Assembly (NCBI GenBank): GCA_900169975.1
Contig: LT827126.1
Coordinates: 310,001-374,000 of the forward strand
Source: Pseudoflavonifractor sp. Marseille-P3106
GTDB lineage: Bacteria; Bacillota; Clostridia; Oscillospirales; Oscillospiraceae
Reading direction: 5' to 3'
Length of the DNA: 64,000 bases
Below are positions 15,848-24,670 of this stretch, piece after piece (positions within the stretch are counted from its first letter, which is position 1; each line of letters starts with the position of its first letter). The position numbers and the translations under genes are program-made. Below the pieces are notes generated by a model that was given only the letters and a program-made list of their open reading frames with translations, had not been told where the DNA came from and made no database searches.

Positions 15848-18800
15848 TTAATAACCAGTCCGGGGCAGGGTCGGGGTGTAGGGCTTGTAGTTGGAGTACA
15901 CGGAAGTGGTCCACCGTGCGATGGACTGCTGCCAGTACTGGCCGTACAGGCCGCCCACGTCCGCCTTGTTGGTGAACTGGTAGCCGTTGGTGAGCGCGTA
16001 GAGCGTGGTGCCATCAACGGTGGCGTCGGTCAACTGGTGGAAGCCAGAGGGCACGATGCCGAATACCAGCATGAACGAGGTGACATACTCGTTGGAGGCC
16101 AGGCCAAGGGCCGAGGCGGACATATCCAACGTGTAGTTCTGGGCCGTGGACAGGTTGTCATAAGCGGTCTGCCAGTTGCTGTTCAGGTTGGTGGTGTAGG
16201 TCACTTTGTAGTTCTGCGTGGCGCTGTAAGTGCCCGTCACCAGCCGGGTCAGGCGCATGGCGTCCGTCGGGATGGTGTCCCTCCAGTAGAAGCTGTTGAG
16301 GCTGACGCTGGAGGTGTTGGCCACACCGCTGACGGTGTACCGGATGAGGCTGTTGTTCATGACCTGCTGATAGCCGGTCTTCTTGATAGTCACTCCGGTT
16401 GAGATGCTGGGGTCGGAGACCTGAATCTGGACCACCTGGCCCGCGAACTCAAGGTCGGCGGTGAAGGTGTTGGGGTTCAGGCCGTAGTTGGTGGGCGCTG
16501 TCGTCTCCTTCACGGTGTAGATGCCCAGGGGCAGGAGCTTGGAGGAGGCGATGCCGCTGGCGTTGGTCTGGATGGTGTCCACCACGTTGTTGCGCTTGTC
16601 GTAGATGGTGAACACGGCACCGGCCAGCGGGGTGCCAGCGGGCAGGCCGTTGGTGGAGCTGTAGTCGGCGGAGGTCTTGATGACCTGAATCTGGGCGTAC
16701 TCGGCGGTGTTCTCCCACTCAATCATGGCAGTATCGCCGGACTGGACCCAGAAGGACTTGACCTCGTTGTCGAGGATGTAGCCGTCAGCGGCCACGATTT
16801 CCCGGACATAGTACTTGCCGTCCTCCAGGGACTTGTTCAGATGGACATAGCCCTGGTCGTCGGACTCGTACTCGCCGATGGGCGTCATGCTGGAGTCATA
16901 GACCATGAACTTGACGCCCTGGATGCCCTCCTTGGTCACAGAGTCGATTTTGTGGATGAGCATGGAGCCGGAGGCCGTGTTGGTCAGCTCCAGGGTGGTA
17001 GTCTCGCCGTCCTTCACCTCGACCTGCTGGGGCGTGGAGTCGAGCAGGTAGCCGTCAGGGGCCTTGAGCTCGACCACCTCGTACCAGCCGCTGTCCAGCT
17101 CAGAGAGCTGGATGTTGCCGTTGCGGTCGGTGTAGTAGGTGCCGACGAGTTCGCCGTTCATCTTGCGAATCTCGAACTGCGCGCCCTCCAGACGCTCTCC
17201 GGTGTCCTCGTCAATCTTGGTGATGATGAGGCCGCCGATGGGGGTGTCATAGAAGGTGAGGGTCTGGGTGTCGTTGGCCGTCACTTCCACAGTCTGGGAA
17301 GGGGCGTCCAGCAGGTAGCCGTCAGGGGCGGTCTCCTCGGTCACGACGTAGGTGCCGGGCTGGAGGCCGTAGATGACGATTTGACCGTTCCGGTCGGTGG
17401 TGTAGAGGCCGTTGGAGCTGGTCGTCCCGCCGCCCTGGGCCACGAAGGAGCCGTCGGAGGTCGTGACCCGGAAGGTCGCGCCGTAGAGGGGCTCGTTGGT
17501 GAGCTTGTCGCGCTTCTCAATGATGAGAGAGCTCTCGGGGTCATTGTAGAAGGTGAGGGTGTAGGTGCCGCCGCCGTCCACGGCGATGGTCTGCGGGGCC
17601 TCGTCCAGGATGTACCCGTCGGGGGCCTTGGTCTCCCGGACCACATAGGTGCCGGTCTCCAGGCCGGTCAGGGTAATCATGCCGGTCTCGTCAGTGGTGT
17701 AGTAGCCGTTGGAGCCCACCAGGCCGCTGGCGGTGTCGGCCACCTCACCGTAGGAGTTGGTGATGTAGAAGGTGGCACCGGCCAGGTTCTTGCCCGTGGC
17801 GCTGTCCTTCTTGACGATGTTCAGGGTGTTCTGCGGGGTGTCATAGAAGGTGAGGGTCTGGGTGTCGCCCATGGTCAGGCGCACGGTCTGAGAGGGGGCG
17901 TCCATCTCGTAGCCAGCGGGGGCCTTGATTTCCGTCACCACGTAGGTGTCGGCGTCCAGGCCGCTGATGACGATTTGGCCGTTGGAGTCCGTCTCATACT
18001 TGCCGTTGGAGCTGATGGTGCCGTTGTCGCTGATGACGGCGGAACCGCTGGAGTCCGTGACCTCGAAGACAGCGCCCTGGAGGGGCTCCTTCGTCACGGA
18101 ATCACGCTTCTCGATGACGATGGTGCCCTTGGGGGTATCGTAGAAGGTCAGGGTCTGGGTGTCGCCGTTGAGCAGCTTCACCGTCTGGGAGGGTGCGTCC
18201 ATCTCATAGCCCAGAGGGGCCTGAATCTCAGTGACGACGTAGGTGTCCTCCTTCAGGCCGGTGATGACGATTTGGCCCTCGGCGTCGGTGGTGTAGCGGC
18301 CGTTGCTGCTGATGGAGTCGTTGGAGCCCACCACAGCCGCGCCGTCAGAGGTCGTGACCTCGAAGATAGCGCCCTGCAGGGGGTTGCGGGTGATGCTGTC
18401 GCGCTTCTCGATGACCAGGGTCCCCTTGGGGGTGTCGTAGAACGTCAGGGTCTGCGTGTCGCCGCTGTTCATCTTCACCGTCTGGGAGGGTGCGTCCATC
18501 TGGTAGCCCTCAGGTGCCTCCACCTCAGTGACGATGTAGGTGTCCGGCTGCAGGTCCGTGATGACGATTTGGCCGCTGGCGTTGGTGGTGTAGAGCCCGT
18601 TGGAGCTCACCGCCCCGCCCGCGTTGTCCACGACGGTCCCGGCGGAGGTCGTGACCCGGAAGGTCGCGTCCGCCAGAGGCTCATGGGTCACGCTGTCGCG
18701 CTTCTCGATGATGAGGGCACCCTTGGGGGTATCCTCGATGATGACGGTCTGGGTATCGCCGTTGGTGCCGATGACCACGTTGGTCATGGGGCTGTCGATG

Positions 18801-21800
18801 ACGTACCCGTCAGGGGCCTTGATTTCCGTGATGACATAGGCCCCGGGCTGCAGGTTGGTGATGTGGATTTGGCCATTGGCGTCAGTGGTAAAGATACCGT
18901 TCTGCGTCAACGTGCTGTCGCCGATAACGCCGTCCAGGCCCACCTCGCAGCCAGCGGCTGTGGTCAGGCGGAACTGAGCGCCGGGGAGGGTCTCACCTGT
19001 CACGCTGTCGCGCTTCTCGATGATGAGCTCGCCCTTGGGCTGGTTGGCAAAGGTCAGGGCGACCGTTTTGCCAGCCTGGATGACGATGGTCTGGGGCTGG
19101 GTGTCGATGATGTAGCCGTCGGGAGCACGGGTCTCGGTGACGACCACGCTCTTACCGGGCTCCAGGCCGCTGATGAGGATTTCACCGTTGGCGTCGGTGG
19201 TATAGACGCCGTTGCTCTCCCCGATGAGGCTCCCGTCGGCGTACGTCACTTTGAACTCAGCGCCCGCCAACGTCACGCTGGGGTTGACGGAGCAGACCTT
19301 CTTGATGAGCAGGTTGCCGTCCGGGGCGTTGTCGAATTCCACAGTGATGACGTCCTGGTCCTTGCCGGAGATGTACACCGTCTGGGCGGCGGTGACGATG
19401 TTGTAGCCGTCGGCCGCCTCGATTTCCTCGACGATGTAGGTGCCAGCCTCAAGCTGGGTCCAGATGACGGAGCCGTTGGTGCCGGTGGTCTTCTGGCCGA
19501 TGACCGTACCGCCGGTGCCGCTGGTGCCGCCCAGGTAACGCAGTTGGAAGGTACAGCCGGGGACGGGGTTGCCGTTCACGCTGTCCTTCTTCAGCACCAC
19601 GATAGCGGACAGGGGCGTGTTCTCAAAGGTGAGGGACTTCACGTCGTCGCCCGCCAGGTAGATGCTCTGGGTCGCGGGGTCCTTGATTTGGTAGCCGTCC
19701 GGGGCCTCCAGCTCCGTGACCTGATACCAGCCGGGCTTCAGGCGGTCAGTGTCCGTCTTGCCCAGGTTGATTTGGCCGTTCTCGTCGCTCCAGTAGATGC
19801 CCAGGTCCTCCAGGGAACCGGCTGCGGGGCCGTTCCCGGCGTACCAGATTTGGAACTTCGCGCCCTCCACGGGGCCGCCCACGATGCTGTCCTTCTTATA
19901 GATGGTCAGCTCGGGGGTGCGCTCGTTCTCCAGACGCAGGGTGTAATACGCTTTGCCGTCGCCGCTGGCCCCTTCCTCCAGGAGCACGTCATGGGGCGTG
20001 GAATCCAGGATATAGCGGTTGGGGACAAAGGTCTCGGTCACGGTGTACCAGCCAGCGTCCAGGTCAGGAATGAAGATTTCGCCGTTCTCGTCGGTGGTGT
20101 AGGTGCCGATATCGGAGCCGTCCTTCACCTTGACGTTGAACTTGACGCCCTCGATGCCCTTCCCGTCGGTGTCCACCTTCTGGATGAGCAGGCCGGGCCG
20201 CTGCTGGTTGAAGAACTCCAGGGTGGAGGTCTTATTGGGCTCCAGCGTCACGGTCTGGGGGACGTCGTTGAGGATGTAGTTCCCAGGGACACGGATTTCC
20301 GTGACCTTGTAGGAACCGGCCTCCAGGTGCTCGATGAAGATTTCGCCGTTCTCGTCCGTGGTGGCCTCCTCGGAGTAGCTGCCGTCGATTTTCTCAATCA
20401 GGAAGGTGACGCCGGGCACAGGCTCGCCGGTCAGCTTATCCTTCTTGATGATTCTCAGGCCGGGCTCTGTGGAGTTCTCGAACACCAGCTCGCGCTCAGC
20501 TCCGGCCGCGAGGTCGATTGTCTGACGATTATTGGTGTCCAGGATGTACGGGTCAGGAACGGACAGCTCTGTGACCTCATAGGTGCCGGTAGGCAGGCCA
20601 GTCAGAGTGTAGGTGCCGTCTGCACCAGTTGTGATGGTGTTTTGGTAACTGACATTGATGCCGCGAATCTCGAAAGTGGTGTTAGGCACAGGCTCACGAG
20701 TGGCTGCATCAATCTTCTTGATAGTCAACTCAGGGCTCTTGAAGTCCTTCGCTGTTACCACGATGGTCTCTTCGCCTTGGATATCTGCTTGGTCGACATG
20801 GACACCGACTGGAGTGCTCAGTTTCGCATACCCATCGGGAGCCTCTGTTTCGATGAAATAATAGAAGCCCTCAGTTACATTGGGAACTGTGATGGTGCCC
20901 TGAGCGTCTGTTGCCTGGGTCCCAATCAGTTGGCCGTCTTTGAAGATGTTAAAGATAGCACCTTCCAGAGGCTGGTTACTTTCGTCAACCTTCTTGAGTT
21001 GAACCTTAACTTTGGAGTCGTTTTGGAACACGAGTTGGATATTGCTCTTACCGTCCCAGTAGAACTCCTGCATGTTCTCATCGGGGTCGTCACTCAGGGT
21101 ATAGCCCTCAGGAACACCGACCTCTTCGGCAATATAGGAGCCGATAGGGAGGTCCTCAAAGTTGAAGTCGTCTGCGCTGACGTAGCCGCCTTCGCCGGTA
21201 ACGACGCGGGTGGGACCGTATCCATTGTCAATGCCCCGAATCTCGATGACTGCACCAGCCAGGCCGACAGTCGGGTTGTCCTTATCGACCTTGCGAATGC
21301 TGCCGCTTCCTGTGATTTCTGCATCATCATAGAAGGTGAAGGTGGCGCTTGCAGTGTCGCCCACGCCAACGGTCACATATTTAGTTGATGTGTCACTAAT
21401 TGTGTAACCAGGAGGCGCTTTGATTTCAGTAACTCCATACGTTCCGGGGCCGAAACCATTTTCACTTTCATCGATTGTAATGAGGCCGTTTTCATCCGTG
21501 GTGTAGACCTTATCAAAGGAACCTCCAATAGCAGTCACCTGGAACTGAGCACCCTGAAGCCCTTTGTTTTGGTTGCTTGAATCGAATTTTCGGATAATCA
21601 ATTCGCAGGGGTTTTCAATATCTCCTGTTGGCTCATAAATGCCAACAATGATGGACTGGATTTTGCTGGGGTCTGGATGGGAGTCGCTACCCTCATCGGC
21701 GTAGTTGTACATGTAAATGCTCCAGTCGCCCCACCAGTCTACGTGGTTGACGATGTACTCTGCAGCATCATAACAACTCCAGTCGCCATCATAGATGTCA

Positions 21801-22390
21801 TCATAATGAGTTGCCCAGCTATAACCCGCATCGTGATAAGCATTGACTACAAGCATACGCTGGGTCGCTACTTCTTGAATCCAGCCCTCACGGTCTGTCT
21901 CATAATCGGGAAGCTCACCAATTTGGGCCAGCCATACGCACCCCTGGAACCATCCCTGAGCCCATGTTCTTTGGAACTCATCGTATGGCGTCAGGTTTTG
22001 TGCTTGGCCTGCAGCACTGAATTTGCCATAGGCATAGGAGTAGTAATGGGACAGCAAGAGTTTAATGTTTTTGTCTGTAATCTCTTGTGGAGTGTCCCAA
22101 ACATCGCCAATCAACGAGTTACCCATCTCTGCACTATGGTCGCCACAGAAGCCAACAGTTTCAGCCCCTGCGACATTCATGGTAAACTCGTGGATATAGC
22201 AATCCTTAAGTGGCCCGTAATTGTATGTGATGGGGTTGTCGACGTGATAGTCTGCGTTTTTCAGCGTTACCGTGCCCGGCACGGATGTTGATTCAGCCGC
22301 GAAAGCCGCCGTAGGAATGAGGCCCACGATACACACGACAGCGAGAAACATCGCCACAATACGGGTGCGAAGAGATGCCGTTCTCTTCAT
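15848..22390 (-). CDS. Giant SpaA/Cna_B-repeat surface adhesin, LPRTG at the very C-terminus
   Basis: About 2180 residues. I prefer the second Met (MKRTASLRTR) because AAAGGA abuts the first one. A signal peptide ends in PTAAFA-A. The N-terminal domain (about 40-260) has FCGDHSAEMG and a WFQGCVWLAQ segment that could form a Cys-Gln thioester, as in Gram-positive TED adhesins. Then come about 18 SpaA-type prealbumin-like repeats of 85-105 residues, each ending in a TEIKAPDGY-like motif and most opening with an IEKRDS or IKKID-like strand; such domains usually form Lys-Asn isopeptide bonds. A separate C-terminal domain follows. The last residues are PTLPRTGY: a sortase motif with no hydrophobic helix or basic tail. 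It probably mediates cell contact during transfer (inference). Confidence 0.9.
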   Translation of the reverse strand: MKRTASLRTRIVAMFLAVVCIVGLIPTAAFAAESTSVPGTVTLKNADYHVDNPITYNYGPLKDCYIHEFTMNVAGAETVGFCGDHSAEMGNSLIGDVWDTPQEITDKNIKLLLSHYYSYAYGKFSAAGQAQNLTPYDEFQRTWAQGWFQGCVWLAQIGELPDYETDREGWIQEVATQRMLVVNAYHDAGYSWATHYDDIYDGDWSCYDAAEYIVNHVDWWGDWSIYMYNYADEGSDSHPDPSKIQSIIVGIYEPTGDIENPCELIIRKFDSSNQNKGLQGAQFQVTAIGGSFDKVYTTDENGLITIDESENGFGPGTYGVTEIKAPPGYTISDTSTKYVTVGVGDTASATFTFYDDAEITGSGSIRKVDKDNPTVGLAGAVIEIRGIDNGYGPTRVVTGEGGYVSADDFNFEDLPIGSYIAEEVGVPEGYTLSDDPDENMQEFYWDGKSNIQLVFQNDSKVKVQLKKVDESNQPLEGAIFNIFKDGQLIGTQATDAQGTITVPNVTEGFYYFIETEAPDGYAKLSTPVGVHVDQADIQGEETIVVTAKDFKSPELTIKKIDAATREPVPNTTFEIRGINVSYQNTITTGADGTYTLTGLPTGTYEVTELSVPDPYILDTNNRQTIDLAAGAERELVFENSTEPGLRIIKKDKLTGEPVPGVTFLIEKIDGSYSEEATTDENGEIFIEHLEAGSYKVTEIRVPGNYILNDVPQTVTLEPNKTSTLEFFNQQRPGLLIQKVDTDGKGIEGVKFNVKVKDGSDIGTYTTDENGEIFIPDLDAGWYTVTETFVPNRYILDSTPHDVLLEEGASGDGKAYYTLRLENERTPELTIYKKDSIVGGPVEGAKFQIWYAGNGPAAGSLEDLGIYWSDENGQINLGKTDTDRLKPGWYQVTELEAPDGYQIKDPATQSIYLAGDDVKSLTFENTPLSAIVVLKKDSVNGNPVPGCTFQLRYLGGTSGTGGTVIGQKTTGTNGSVIWTQLEAGTYIVEEIEAADGYNIVTAAQTVYISGKDQDVITVEFDNAPDGNLLIKKVCSVNPSVTLAGAEFKVTYADGSLIGESNGVYTTDANGEILISGLEPGKSVVVTETRAPDGYIIDTQPQTIVIQAGKTVALTFANQPKGELIIEKRDSVTGETLPGAQFRLTTAAGCEVGLDGVIGDSTLTQNGIFTTDANGQIHITNLQPGAYVITEIKAPDGYVIDSPMTNVVIGTNGDTQTVIIEDTPKGALIIEKRDSVTHEPLADATFRVTTSAGTVVDNAGGAVSSNGLYTTNASGQIVITDLQPDTYIVTEVEAPEGYQMDAPSQTVKMNSGDTQTLTFYDTPKGTLVIEKRDSITRNPLQGAIFEVTTSDGAAVVGSNDSISSNGRYTTDAEGQIVITGLKEDTYVVTEIQAPLGYEMDAPSQTVKLLNGDTQTLTFYDTPKGTIVIEKRDSVTKEPLQGAVFEVTDSSGSAVISDNGTISSNGKYETDSNGQIVISGLDADTYVVTEIKAPAGYEMDAPSQTVRLTMGDTQTLTFYDTPQNTLNIVKKDSATGKNLAGATFYITNSYGEVADTASGLVGSNGYYTTDETGMITLTGLETGTYVVRETKAPDGYILDEAPQTIAVDGGGTYTLTFYNDPESSLIIEKRDKLTNEPLYGATFRVTTSDGSFVAQGGGTTSSNGLYTTDRNGQIVIYGLQPGTYVVTEETAPDGYLLDAPSQTVEVTANDTQTLTFYDTPIGGLIITKIDEDTGERLEGAQFEIRKMNGELVGTYYTDRNGNIQLSELDSGWYEVVELKAPDGYLLDSTPQQVEVKDGETTTLELTNTASGSMLIHKIDSVTKEGIQGVKFMVYDSSMTPIGEYESDDQGYVHLNKSLEDGKYYVREIVAADGYILDNEVKSFWVQSGDTAMIEWENTAEYAQIQVIKTSADYSSTNGLPAGTPLAGAVFTIYDKRNNVVDTIQTNASGIASSKLLPLGIYTVKETTAPTNYGLNPNTFTADLEFAGQVVQIQVSDPSISTGVTIKKTGYQQVMNNSLIRYTVSGVANTSSVSLNSFYWRDTIPTDAMRLTRLVTGTYSATQNYKVTYTTNLNSNWQTAYDNLSTAQNYTLDMSASALGLASNEYVTSFMLVFGIVPSGFHQLTDATVDGTTLYALTNGYQFTNKADVGGLYGQYWQQSIARWTTSVYSNYKPYTPTLPRTGY

Positions 22391-22425
22391 TACGCATATC
22401 ATTCCTTTCTATTGTCAAAGTACAC

Positions 22426-22454
22426 ATCTTACCACTTAACATTGAATTAGTCAA
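22426..22454 (-). promoter_or_regulatory. Proximal promoter of the SpaA-repeat gene
   Basis: On the minus strand TTGACT and TAAGAT are 17 bp apart, about 35 bp upstream of the start codon. A second promoter lies 120 bp further upstream. Confidence 0.65.
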
Positions 22455-22547
22455 TGCAAGAGGAAGAAACGCCCAGATAATCCTCTTCGACCCTCCTTTA
22501 GAATTAAAGATTTGGGCTGTCACAAGGGTTTCCTTATGAACAACAAT

Positions 22548-22576
22548 ATTATACCATGTTTTAATATTTTAGTCAA
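22548..22576 (-). promoter_or_regulatory. Distal promoter of the SpaA-repeat gene
   Basis: TTGACT and TATAAT on the minus strand, 17-bp spacer, extended ATGG before the -10. It would give a leader of about 150 nt. Confidence 0.75.
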
Positions 22577-22580
22577 TTTT

Positions 22581-22616
22581 TAAAAATAAAAAGGCGGCGA
22601 GCATTATGCTCGCCGC
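22581..22616 (-). terminator. Intrinsic terminator of the SLH-CAP gene
   Basis: Perfect 10-bp arms 22594-22603 and 22607-22616 with a 3-nt loop. The A-rich run at 22581-22592 is the T tract on the minus strand. It lies 23 bp past the stop. Confidence 0.85.
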
Positions 22617-22638
22617 TAGGTAAGGATGTCTGTTTGGT

Positions 22639-24024
22639 TTAATCTTTATCTGTAAAGACTTGGCAAAAATAGTATCGCCCATCTTCACCGACGGAAATTC
22701 CAACTCCAACAAGAGTTTTATTGGCTCCAGTCATGGATGCAAAGTGACCAGGGGAATTTTCCCACAAATCAACAATATAATCTGAATCTAAAATGGTGCT
22801 CCATCCAAGAATTTCAACATACTGCATTTCGAACCTGTCAAGCCCATACTCTTCAAAGATAGTGCTATAGTAAGAGCCGTCCGGTCTGAAATGTTCGATG
22901 GATTCGCTTTCTGCGCTTTCCTCAGCGCGTTGCTGCGCAATTTCCATCAAGAGGTCACTTTTTGTCAACGCCCCGACACCATTCTCAGCACGAACTTCAT
23001 TGGTCAGTTCAATGATTTCATCCTTCACATCAGCATAATCATCGGAATCCGATGTGCCAGGATTAGACGTAGAAGTTCCGGCAACTGTCACAGTTAGGGT
23101 TGCCTCAATGCCGTTGGAATCCGTAGCAGTGATAATCGCAGTACCAGGGCCAACGGCACTGATTTCACAGGAAAAATTATTCCCGGAATAAGCCTTCACG
23201 GTAACAACAGATGTGTCAGAGGACTTAAAGGTATAGGTCAGATTCTCTTTAGCAGTGGAGGGAATGGTGTTTACATCAGCCACGACCTTATCGCCAACCG
23301 ACAAATTATGGTTCATGAGAGCAATCTTCATTGTGTAATCCACATCATCAGAAGCACTGGGATTCTCAGGCTGTGTGGTCTCTCCGCCGGGGTTGTCGGA
23401 CTGGGTATCGTCATTGAATGCCTTGTCGTAACGCATCAGCATGGTCGCCACCTGAGCGCGGGTCGCGTTGCCAGCAGGGGAGATGGTGTCGCTGCTGGTG
23501 CCGGAGACGATGCCGTTCTCGACCGCCCAGGCCAGGGGCTGCAGAGCGTAGGAGGAAATATTGATGGTATCGATGAACTTATTCAGCTCAGCGGTATCGG
23601 CCGTGATGTCCTCGCCTGCGTTCTCAGCGTAGCGATACAACATAGCAGCGAACTGCTCACGGGTGATATTGTTGTTGGGATTGGTGCCATCACTGATGCC
23701 GTTTTCAACGGCCCAGTCCAGGCCGGGCTGATACCATGCCTCGCCGCTGGATGCATTGGTGTTAGCATCATCCATCCGGGCCAGAACAACCCACAGCATA
23801 GCGCGGGTCATGGTGCCCTCAGGATTGAAGGTAGTCTCACTGGTGCCTGCGAACAGGCCCTCGTCGACGACATACTCGATGGCGTCGTGAGCCCAGTGGG
23901 CCTCAGGGACATCAGTGAAGCGGTTATCAGCACTCACCAGAGAGCTGAAACATACGGTGGCGGCCAGTGCCAAGGCCAGAGCCGAAGCCTGGAAACGCCG
24001 AGTGCTTGTGAACTTGTGCATCAT
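22639..24024 (-). CDS. Secreted SLH - Ig-like - CAP domain protein
   Basis: The start is taken at MMHKFTSTRRF (461 residues), 9 nt after AGAGAGG; a longer frame adds 16 residues without a ribosome site. In order: signal peptide (ending near SLVSA), three S-layer homology repeats (about 35-205; FTDVPEAHWAHDAIEYVVDEGLFAG is the first), a Thr/Pro/Ser linker, a Big_2-like Ig fold (about 235-325, ending GTAIITATDSNGIEATLTV), and a C-terminal CAP/SCP domain (LTNEVRAENGVGALT, then HFRPDGS and WENSPGHFASM). SLH repeats hold proteins on secondary wall polymers, so it should decorate the cell surface. It shares promoter type and strand with the SpaA-repeat gene, suggesting joint use. Confidence 0.9.
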   Translation of the reverse strand: MMHKFTSTRRFQASALALALAATVCFSSLVSADNRFTDVPEAHWAHDAIEYVVDEGLFAGTSETTFNPEGTMTRAMLWVVLARMDDANTNASSGEAWYQPGLDWAVENGISDGTNPNNNITREQFAAMLYRYAENAGEDITADTAELNKFIDTINISSYALQPLAWAVENGIVSGTSSDTISPAGNATRAQVATMLMRYDKAFNDDTQSDNPGGETTQPENPSASDDVDYTMKIALMNHNLSVGDKVVADVNTIPSTAKENLTYTFKSSDTSVVTVKAYSGNNFSCEISAVGPGTAIITATDSNGIEATLTVTVAGTSTSNPGTSDSDDYADVKDEIIELTNEVRAENGVGALTKSDLLMEIAQQRAEESAESESIEHFRPDGSYYSTIFEEYGLDRFEMQYVEILGWSTILDSDYIVDLWENSPGHFASMTGANKTLVGVGISVGEDGRYYFCQVFTDKD

Positions 24025-24113
24025 ATGCAAAAACCTCTCTTTCAAAACCAAATTATAGGTTGATTGTAGCACGCAGTCTTTGAGAATTCAATGCCTCTCT
24101 TGACTACGATAAT

Positions 24114-24142
24114 ATTATACCATATGATAATGAATTAGTCAA
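24114..24142 (-). promoter_or_regulatory. Promoter of the SLH-CAP gene
   Basis: TTGACT and TATAAT on the minus strand with a 17-bp spacer and ATGG extension, 90 bp upstream of the start. Confidence 0.8.
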
Positions 24143-24159
24143 TATTATTTTGAGAGCAA

Positions 24160-24191
24160 AAGCACTTAAGCTCCCGGGTGCTTAGGTGCCT
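24160..24191. repeat. 8-bp phased repeat array G (4 units)
   Basis: AAGCACTT, AAGCTCCC, GGGTGCTT and AGGTGCCT in phase. Read on the minus strand it can fold with AAGCAC against GTGCTT and is followed by T residues. It lies behind the orphan leader. The 646-bp gap 24025-24670 holds promoter, arrays G and H, the orphan leader and leader copy 4, with no gene. Confidence 0.75.
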
Positions 24192-24250
24192 GCAGACCAA
24201 TTACCATATGGGGACGGCAAGGATAGGTGCGCAACATCTGAACCAGGCTA

Positions 24251-24373
24251 TAAAAAGAGGGACCTGGAGCGGTTTCCGGTCCCTGTTGGTATGCGTAAGC
24301 ACTATCCTGTGTGATGCAGTGAATACTTCCTTGTCGTTGAGAGTATCTTACCACATAGAATGAATTGGTGCAA
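24251..24373 (-). ncRNA. Orphan AGGAAGTATC-type leader (copy 3), possible short RNA of about 90 nt
   Basis: On the minus strand, TTGCAC and TAAGAT are 17 bp apart (24345-24373). AGGAAGTATT follows at 24331-24322, then a hairpin (AGGGACC with GGTCCCT, 24258-24264 and 24278-24284) and the tail CTTTTTATAG. The design and spacing match the other seven leaders. No ribosome site or gene follows; the next feature is array G and then the upstream region of the SLH-CAP gene. It is either a leader whose gene was lost or a free-standing RNA. Confidence 0.6.
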
Positions 24374-24472
24374 ATTTCGTGGTTGGGGAGGGGGGAGCAT
24401 CGGTTGCGGTGCGGTAGAAGGGGGGGCGCATTCCTGCGACATGGCTGGCCGCCTGCAGTCACAAATAAAAGC

Positions 24473-24512
24473 AAACGCTTAAGAACCTAAGCACTGAAGC
24501 ACTAAAGCACCG
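24473..24512. repeat. 8-bp phased repeat array H (5 units)
   Basis: AAACGCTT, AAGAACCT, AAGCACTG, AAGCACTA and AAGCACCG in phase, ending 10 bp before the -35 box of leader copy 4. Confidence 0.8.
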
Positions 24513-24522
24513 GCTCTGTAAC

Positions 24523-24660
24523 TTGAAAAGTTCACAAACGCATGGTACAATACTTATATCACTAAGGAAGTATCAGTTTATTGGACATATTCTGGGCTGT
24601 CCCGAGAATTCCAGGGACGGCCGAAAGGCTTTCCCTGTTTTGATAACAAAATTTAAAGCG
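24523..24660 (+). promoter_or_regulatory. AGGAAGTATC-type leader, copy 4, with two exclusive hairpins
   Basis: TTGAAA (24523-24528), TACAAT (24546-24551), spacer 17. The motif is at 24565-24574. Hairpin 1 pairs 24595-24603 with 24614-24622. Hairpin 2 pairs 24613-24622 with 24627-24636, ends in GTTTTG and reuses the right arm of hairpin 1, so the two exclude each other. This looks like an attenuator switch ahead of the GNAT gene. Confidence 0.7.
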
Positions 24661-24670
24661 GGGTTGTAGT

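Noticed and set aside
16841-21388. A 1515-residue open frame on the plus strand
   Set aside because: It is exactly antisense to the SpaA-repeat gene, has no ribosome site, and its periodic composition mirrors the repeats. GC-rich third positions on the real strand suppress stop codons on the other.
21677-22291. A 204-residue plus-strand frame
   Set aside because: Antisense to the N-terminal domain of the same adhesin; no start signals and no recognisable protein.
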